Positions 29,214-33,402 of a stretch of DNA of 33,402 nucleotides are shown here, piece by piece. Both the position numbers and the translations under genes were made by a program. The stretch's first letter is position 1. Each line of letters opens with the position of its first letter. The notes under the pieces were generated by a model. It searched no databases, was not told the DNA's origin, and saw only the letters and a list, made by a program, of their open reading frames with translations. The DNA comes from Alphaproteobacteria bacterium (GTDB lineage: Bacteria > Pseudomonadota > Alphaproteobacteria > Micavibrionales > Micavibrionaceae): assembly GCA_027482195.1 (NCBI GenBank), contig JAIXWE010000005.1:1-33402 (forward strand). The letters are read 5' to 3'.

Positions 29214-29890
29214 AGCACCACCTCAATTGCTCTAAATCCACCTGTCCATTGGATGAATGAATCATTGGTCATAGGCACAAGCGAATAAGTCGGATAGTCA
29301 CGCATGATTACAGGAAAGGTAATGCCTGTGTAAGTGCTGCCGCCCAGTGCGGTTGTCGTGCCGTATTGCCCTATCACTGCGCCAATGGGCGAGGCAACCG
29401 TTGTCATGACTGTTCTATGTACCGGAATATTTACAGTCGCGCTTGCGCCCCTCTGTACGTCTGCCGTTGCTATGTATGCGTACCTATCAATCTGAATAAA
29501 ATCGCCTGTCTTTACAATGTACGCGCTTGCAGATATAGATGGCAATGAACCTAATACAATGGTTTTGTTTGCCGTTGCTGTTTGAATTGCCGTTGCATTA
29601 ATCTGAACGCTTGTCATATCGCCACGATATGCAATGTAATTAAGCCAGCCGGTAGAACCAAAGTTTAGATATTGCTCACCTTGCCGATCCACTTCCCGCA
29701 GCGCAGACAATACCGCCCGGTTCTGTGAATAAAGCAAATAATTCATCGGCCTTAATTCAAACTCAAATGGTTGCACCGTCAAAATTTCGGATGTGCTAAG
29801 TCGCATATTGCGCGACAACATTTGTCCGACAAATTTATGATCGTTAATGCCAACCGATTCAGCCACCGAAAGAATAGTTTGCAATGACAT
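29210..29890 (-). CDS. Distal tail / minor tail protein
   Basis: A 226-residue protein (MSLQTILSVAESVGINDHK...). Beta-rich with helix-rich start (LLYSQNRAVLSALREVDRQG) and FIQIDRYAYIATADVQRGASATVNIP, as in proteins that form the ring between tape measure and tip (Dit/gpM-like). Placed directly after the tape measure gene. Exact ring not resolved by sequence alone. Confidence 0.66.
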   Translation of the reverse strand: MSLQTILSVAESVGINDHKFVGQMLSRNMRLSTSEILTVQPFEFELRPMNYLLYSQNRAVLSALREVDRQGEQYLNFGSTGWLNYIAYRGDMTSVQINATAIQTATANKTIVLGSLPSISASAYIVKTGDFIQIDRYAYIATADVQRGASATVNIPVHRTVMTTVASPIGAVIGQYGTTTALGGSTYTGITFPVIMRDYPTYSLVPMTNDSFIQWTGGFRAIEVVL

Positions 29891-29893
29891 AAT

Positions 29894-32860
29894 TTATCTC
29901 GATATTGGAACACTACGATTTGCGCTTTGATACGCAGCCCAAATTGTATTTTTATTTGATGCAAGAAACTGCGTTGCCGATTGCGTATCAATTGCACTCA
30001 TGCTGGCAATGTATGTGCCGTTATTTGTAAAGCCGCCTTTGTTCATATTAGCCGCAGCTTGTTGCCATGATCCGTTTGGAATGACAGTGCCGGGAGTATT
30101 TGGCATAAATAATTCAGGACCATTTTCTCCAACTAATGTTAATCCGTTAATCGCGCCACCAGATGCAGCCTCTCCATATCCAACACTAATGCCAGCGTCA
30201 TAATTCATGGTTTTTATTCCAGCAGGAGTAAAAAACCCAACAAGCGATCTAAACAACATAGATGCTTGCGCTTGCATTTCCATGCGAATCAAATCTTTAA
30301 TAATTGATAAAGCAAATTCTTCAAATTTAAATTCGCCTGTTTCCACAAAATTGCTAATTGCTGCATCCATATTGCTCATAACAGTTGAAAATGCAGCCTC
30401 TCCACGCTTAAAAGCATTTTCAGCGGTTTCTTGAAATTGACGCGCAGAATATTCCCATCCATCAACAAAACTTCTTTGCCGTTCTATTTCCTTTTCTAAA
30501 TTTTGTTGACGCGCATTATTTATTTGATCTATCGCATCAAGTTCAATATCTCTTATTTCTTCAATGCTTTTAATTCTTTGTTCGTATTCTTCACGCGCTT
30601 TTTGTCCACCACCTTGACGCTTCATTTCATATTCAGCTTCTTTCATTTGATCGTTATATTTTTTTTCTGCTTCAATCAAACGGTGAATATTCTCCAATGC
30701 AAGATTAGACAAGTTATATTGATTAGTAGACATCAAATAACGATTGCCTTCTAGTTGCAATCGTTGTTTTTCAATATTTAATGTTGATTGAATGTTGGCA
30801 ATGTCGCGCCCTTTTTGCTGCGCCAAATCCAATTTAAACATTTTGTCTTCTAAATCAAACTGTTCTTTTGTTGCTTCTTTTCTTACTTCTTGAAGTCTAA
30901 CAATTGAATCAATTACAATTAATTCATTGTCTAATATTTTATTTCTATTTGCGTCAAGCAACATAAGATCGTGGAGAGTTTTTCCAGTTAACTCATATGC
31001 TTCATTTAATTCTTTTATTTTTTGTTTTGTTTCATCTTTTATTTTTTTAATTTCTTGTTCATATTCAATATCTAATTTTTTTTGTGCATAGGCAGCAGAG
31101 CCAAGATTAAATCTGTCTCTTTCTAAATTAATTAATTCAATTGTATTATCTGTTTCTTGTCTTAAAGTTACCATTCGTAAAGCAGTTTCATCTTTAACTG
31201 CTTTAATAGTTATGTCATGATTTCTTTTTTGTTCTTGTGCCAGTATTGTTGATCTTGCTTCTTGTATTGCAATGATTCTATTTTTTTCTTGCTGATATTG
31301 TTGATCTGCCAATTGCATATTTTTTTGACGCACTGCTGCATCTTCTGCTGATTTTGCAGATAAATCATATGCTCTCTCAATATCAATTAAAGTATTTGAA
31401 TATTGAGCACCTGCTTTTGCTAATTGATTTGCTTGTTCAACTTCTAATTTACGCAATTCATATGTGCCTTCACCAATTTCAAATTTTTCTTTTTCTAAAG
31501 AAAGCAAATCATATGTTGCTTTATATTCTGCATCATTAGTGTTAGCTTGTTTTTTATATTCAGTATCAATATTTTGCATCGTAATTTGATGCTGATGCGC
31601 TAATGCTTTTTGACGCAGACCATTTTCTATACCAAATTGTTTAACCCTCGCATCAATTGCAGCCTTTTCTTTTGCATTAATTAAATCAACTTGCGCTTTT
31701 TCTTTGTTACGCTCTTTTGCCGCATCATTACGAATTTGTGCAAGATCACTTGCCAAATTTAATATCATTTTTTCTTGCGCTATTGCAGCCTCACCTAGCG
31801 GAATTCCTTTGGCATCAATAGCAAACATTTTGTCGGCAATGTCTGCTTTTTCTTTTATTAGTTTAATTTCAAGTTCTAATGCTCTACGTGTTTCTTGTTT
31901 GCGCTTTTCTTCCTCTGCCGCAGCTTTTGCATCAGACTGCCCTTTTTTTGAAGGATTTTTATAATCGCCAGCAACAGCTGCTTTTGCAATTTCTATTGCT
32001 GCCCTGTTTTGTCTTTGTGGTGATGCGCCATAACCATGAGTTATTGCTGTGCCGGACATACCGCCCAATTCACCTGCGCCCCAATCAATTTCTGCGCTAC
32101 CACCTTCCTTTAAATTTTGCATTGTGTCCGCAATGTTTGCTATTGAATTAACAATTGCAGCCAATGGAGAAACCAATTTTTGAGCAAAGAAAAGAATATT
32201 TTTAAATGCCGCTTCTATGTTTTCCCATGCTTTTGCATTTTCTTGTATTGCAGAAAGCAAAGCCGGATCGCCCATTTCTTTGTATTTGTTTACAAAAGTT
32301 GAAGCGTCTACACCTTTCATCGCCTTACCAAGAATTTGATTTTGTAATGCTGCTCTTTTGCCAGCATCTTCTACTTGCGCCAATTCTTGTACTACTCTTT
32401 TGAACAAATCTTCCAGCTTTAGATTTTCAACATCTTTCCCGCTAATTTTTAATTCAGTAAATGCTTTGCGTAATTCGTCGCTACCCTCAATTGCATCTTG
32501 TTGAACACTTGCCAATTTGTTTAATGATGTGCCTATGTTATCAGCCTCGCCGCCAGCACCTTGCATCGCCGCTTGCATTGCAATTAATGATGATGTTGTT
32601 ACATCATAAGCAGCGGCAGTATCTTCAATTTGATCGGCATATTGGAATGCTTTTCCAACAACCAATGCAGCAGCAGCAACACCAGCAAGACCTGTTGCCG
32701 CTGTTGTCATAAACTCATCTTGCGCTTTTTGTGCATTACGCAACGCGCGCTTTTGATTCATTTCAAATTCGCGCGTTTTCTTTGTGGCATCATCAATGCC
32801 AGAAATAAATTCTTTGTTATCTAAACCAAGAATGACACCAAGCCGCGCAATTAATGACAT
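29894..32860 (-). CDS. Tape measure protein
   Basis: A 988-residue protein. N-terminal MSLIARLGVILGLDNKEFISGIDDATKKTREFE fits TMP families. Hydrophobic segments near residues 52-70 (TAATGLAGVAAAALVVG) and 235-255 (LFFAQKLVSPLAAIV). The middle (about 300-830) is a long Lys/Glu/Gln-rich coil. The C-terminus has GGAINGLTLVGENGPELFMPN and NGTYIASMSA, typical of TMP ends. At about 1.5 A per residue the tail would be near 150 nm (inference). Coding is very AT-rich in the middle. AAAGGG site before ATG. Confidence 0.95.
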   Translation of the reverse strand: MSLIARLGVILGLDNKEFISGIDDATKKTREFEMNQKRALRNAQKAQDEFMTTAATGLAGVAAAALVVGKAFQYADQIEDTAAAYDVTTSSLIAMQAAMQGAGGEADNIGTSLNKLASVQQDAIEGSDELRKAFTELKISGKDVENLKLEDLFKRVVQELAQVEDAGKRAALQNQILGKAMKGVDASTFVNKYKEMGDPALLSAIQENAKAWENIEAAFKNILFFAQKLVSPLAAIVNSIANIADTMQNLKEGGSAEIDWGAGELGGMSGTAITHGYGASPQRQNRAAIEIAKAAVAGDYKNPSKKGQSDAKAAAEEEKRKQETRRALELEIKLIKEKADIADKMFAIDAKGIPLGEAAIAQEKMILNLASDLAQIRNDAAKERNKEKAQVDLINAKEKAAIDARVKQFGIENGLRQKALAHQHQITMQNIDTEYKKQANTNDAEYKATYDLLSLEKEKFEIGEGTYELRKLEVEQANQLAKAGAQYSNTLIDIERAYDLSAKSAEDAAVRQKNMQLADQQYQQEKNRIIAIQEARSTILAQEQKRNHDITIKAVKDETALRMVTLRQETDNTIELINLERDRFNLGSAAYAQKKLDIEYEQEIKKIKDETKQKIKELNEAYELTGKTLHDLMLLDANRNKILDNELIVIDSIVRLQEVRKEATKEQFDLEDKMFKLDLAQQKGRDIANIQSTLNIEKQRLQLEGNRYLMSTNQYNLSNLALENIHRLIEAEKKYNDQMKEAEYEMKRQGGGQKAREEYEQRIKSIEEIRDIELDAIDQINNARQQNLEKEIERQRSFVDGWEYSARQFQETAENAFKRGEAAFSTVMSNMDAAISNFVETGEFKFEEFALSIIKDLIRMEMQAQASMLFRSLVGFFTPAGIKTMNYDAGISVGYGEAASGGAINGLTLVGENGPELFMPNTPGTVIPNGSWQQAAANMNKGGFTNNGTYIASMSAIDTQSATQFLASNKNTIWAAYQSANRSVPISR

Positions 32861-32870
32861 GATTTACCCT

Positions 32871-33402
32871 TTACTTTGCTTTGCTTTGTTTTGCTTTATA
32901 TTTTGTAATTTGATTTTGTATTTCAATTTTTAATTTTTCTGCAACCGCATCTTGATTTTTTTCAAGTGCTGGCCTTAAATATGGCCTTGGAGCCATTCTT
33001 GCCGAACCAAATTCACGTTGCAATGCTAATTGACCACGCTTTGACAAGCCTTTAGGCATAGCCATTGTTTTATTATGATTCTTTGTGCCGTATTCAACAA
33101 ACATTGCGCGACCATCAGAAATATCTTTTCCTTCCAATATTGCGCTTACTTGAGCAATAACCAAATCGGTTGGTTTAACATACATTGACCTTTGATCTTT
33201 TGGTTTAGCCAATCTTGCATCAACGCGCAAAGTTCTTTGCAATTGACCTGTATCATAACCATGCCCCGGTTTTAAATTAGCTTTAGCCGCATTTAATACA
33301 ATAGTCATTGCTGTTTTTGCAGCAGGAATTAATACGTTTTTATCCGCGCTTTCAACGCCATAATCTTTGCTTATTTGTTCAAGCAAATACGCCAATTCCT
33401 GA
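32871..33402 (-). CDS. HK97 gp10-like tail/neck completion protein (partial here; N-terminus at 1-118)
   Basis: Joined with 1-118 across the circle the protein has 190 residues. Pattern: GHGYDTGQLQRTLRVDARL, AMFVEYGTKNHNKTMAMPKGL and GSARMAPRPYLRPALEK, the R-x-x-P-x-x-RPAxE core of the HK97 gp10 family. The C-terminus is basic and repetitive (KYKAKQSKAK). HK97 gp10 proteins are normally encoded before the tail terminator; here the gene lies just before the tape measure. Confidence 0.85.
   Translation of the reverse strand, partial: QELAYLLEQISKDYGVESADKNVLIPAAKTAMTIVLNAAKANLKPGHGYDTGQLQRTLRVDARLAKPKDQRSMYVKPTDLVIAQVSAILEGKDISDGRAMFVEYGTKNHNKTMAMPKGLSKRGQLALQREFGSARMAPRPYLRPALEKNQDAVAEKLKIEIQNQITKYKAKQSKAK
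33326..33402. repeat. Terminal direct repeat, right copy
   Basis: Exact copy of bases 1-77. It should be counted once in the circular genome. Confidence 0.93.

Noticed and set aside
1-33402. Search for integrase, excisionase, att sites or CI repressor
   Set aside because: None was recognised among the translated frames; the Cro-like gene alone does not show a temperate lifestyle.

Overview
The window is a complete genome of a tailed bacteriophage with an HK97-fold capsid and a long-tail (siphovirus-like) gene set. The first 77 bases (1-77) are repeated exactly as the last 77 (33326-33402), so the contig closes into a circle of 33,325 bp and one gene (HK97 gp10-like) is cut by the ends. The gene families (P27-type small terminase, YbcO/DUF1364 nuclease, DUF1376 initiator, lambda P-like loader, ERF recombinase, Gp157, SSB) point to a phage of a proteobacterium. 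The moderate G+C and resemblance of several small genes to betaproteobacterial (Burkholderiales-like) phages are suggestive only. No integrase, CI-type repressor, tRNA or CRISPR was seen.

Layout. Two divergent transcription units leave a control region at 17011-17188. The rightward (early) unit, 17189-21562, holds a run of very small unknown genes, then ERF, a Gp157-like protein, SSB, a secreted cysteine-rich peptide, small DNA-binding-like proteins, a MazG-like pyrophosphohydrolase, a zinc-finger protein and a membrane peptide. The leftward unit runs from 17010 through position 1 and around the circle to 21559. In order it carries winged-helix and Cro-like regulators, YbcO-like nuclease, replication initiator and helicase loader, small accessory genes, a PD-(D/E)XK nuclease, a virion-like protein, a ferritin-like protein, HNH nuclease, terminases, portal, protease, two capsid paralogues, connectors, tail terminator, two tail-tube paralogues, frameshifted tail chaperone, gp10-like protein, tape measure, tail-tip proteins, GNAT acetyltransferase, J-like tip protein, glycine-rich fibre, and lysis genes. 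The two units meet tail to tail, overlapping by 4 bp, at 21559-21562.

Most notable features. (1) Both the major capsid gene and the major tail tube gene are tandemly duplicated, and intrinsic terminators follow capsid copy 1 and tail tube copy 2. (2) The tail assembly chaperone has a clear -1 frameshift site (A AAA AAC) directly before the stop, and the downstream part has no good start of its own. (3) Seven consecutive 7-bp iterons lie inside the DUF1376 replication gene, and a separate cluster of helically phased DnaA boxes (TTATCCACA) lies before the terminase genes, giving two candidate origins or control regions. (4) The early operon carries two copies of an intercistronic GNRA-tetraloop hairpin at identical distances from the preceding stop codons, several micro-ORFs and a candidate structured RNA. 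(5) An octamer (ATACTTTT) repeat cluster overlaps an extended -10 promoter and is followed by an attenuator-like hairpin ahead of the replication genes.
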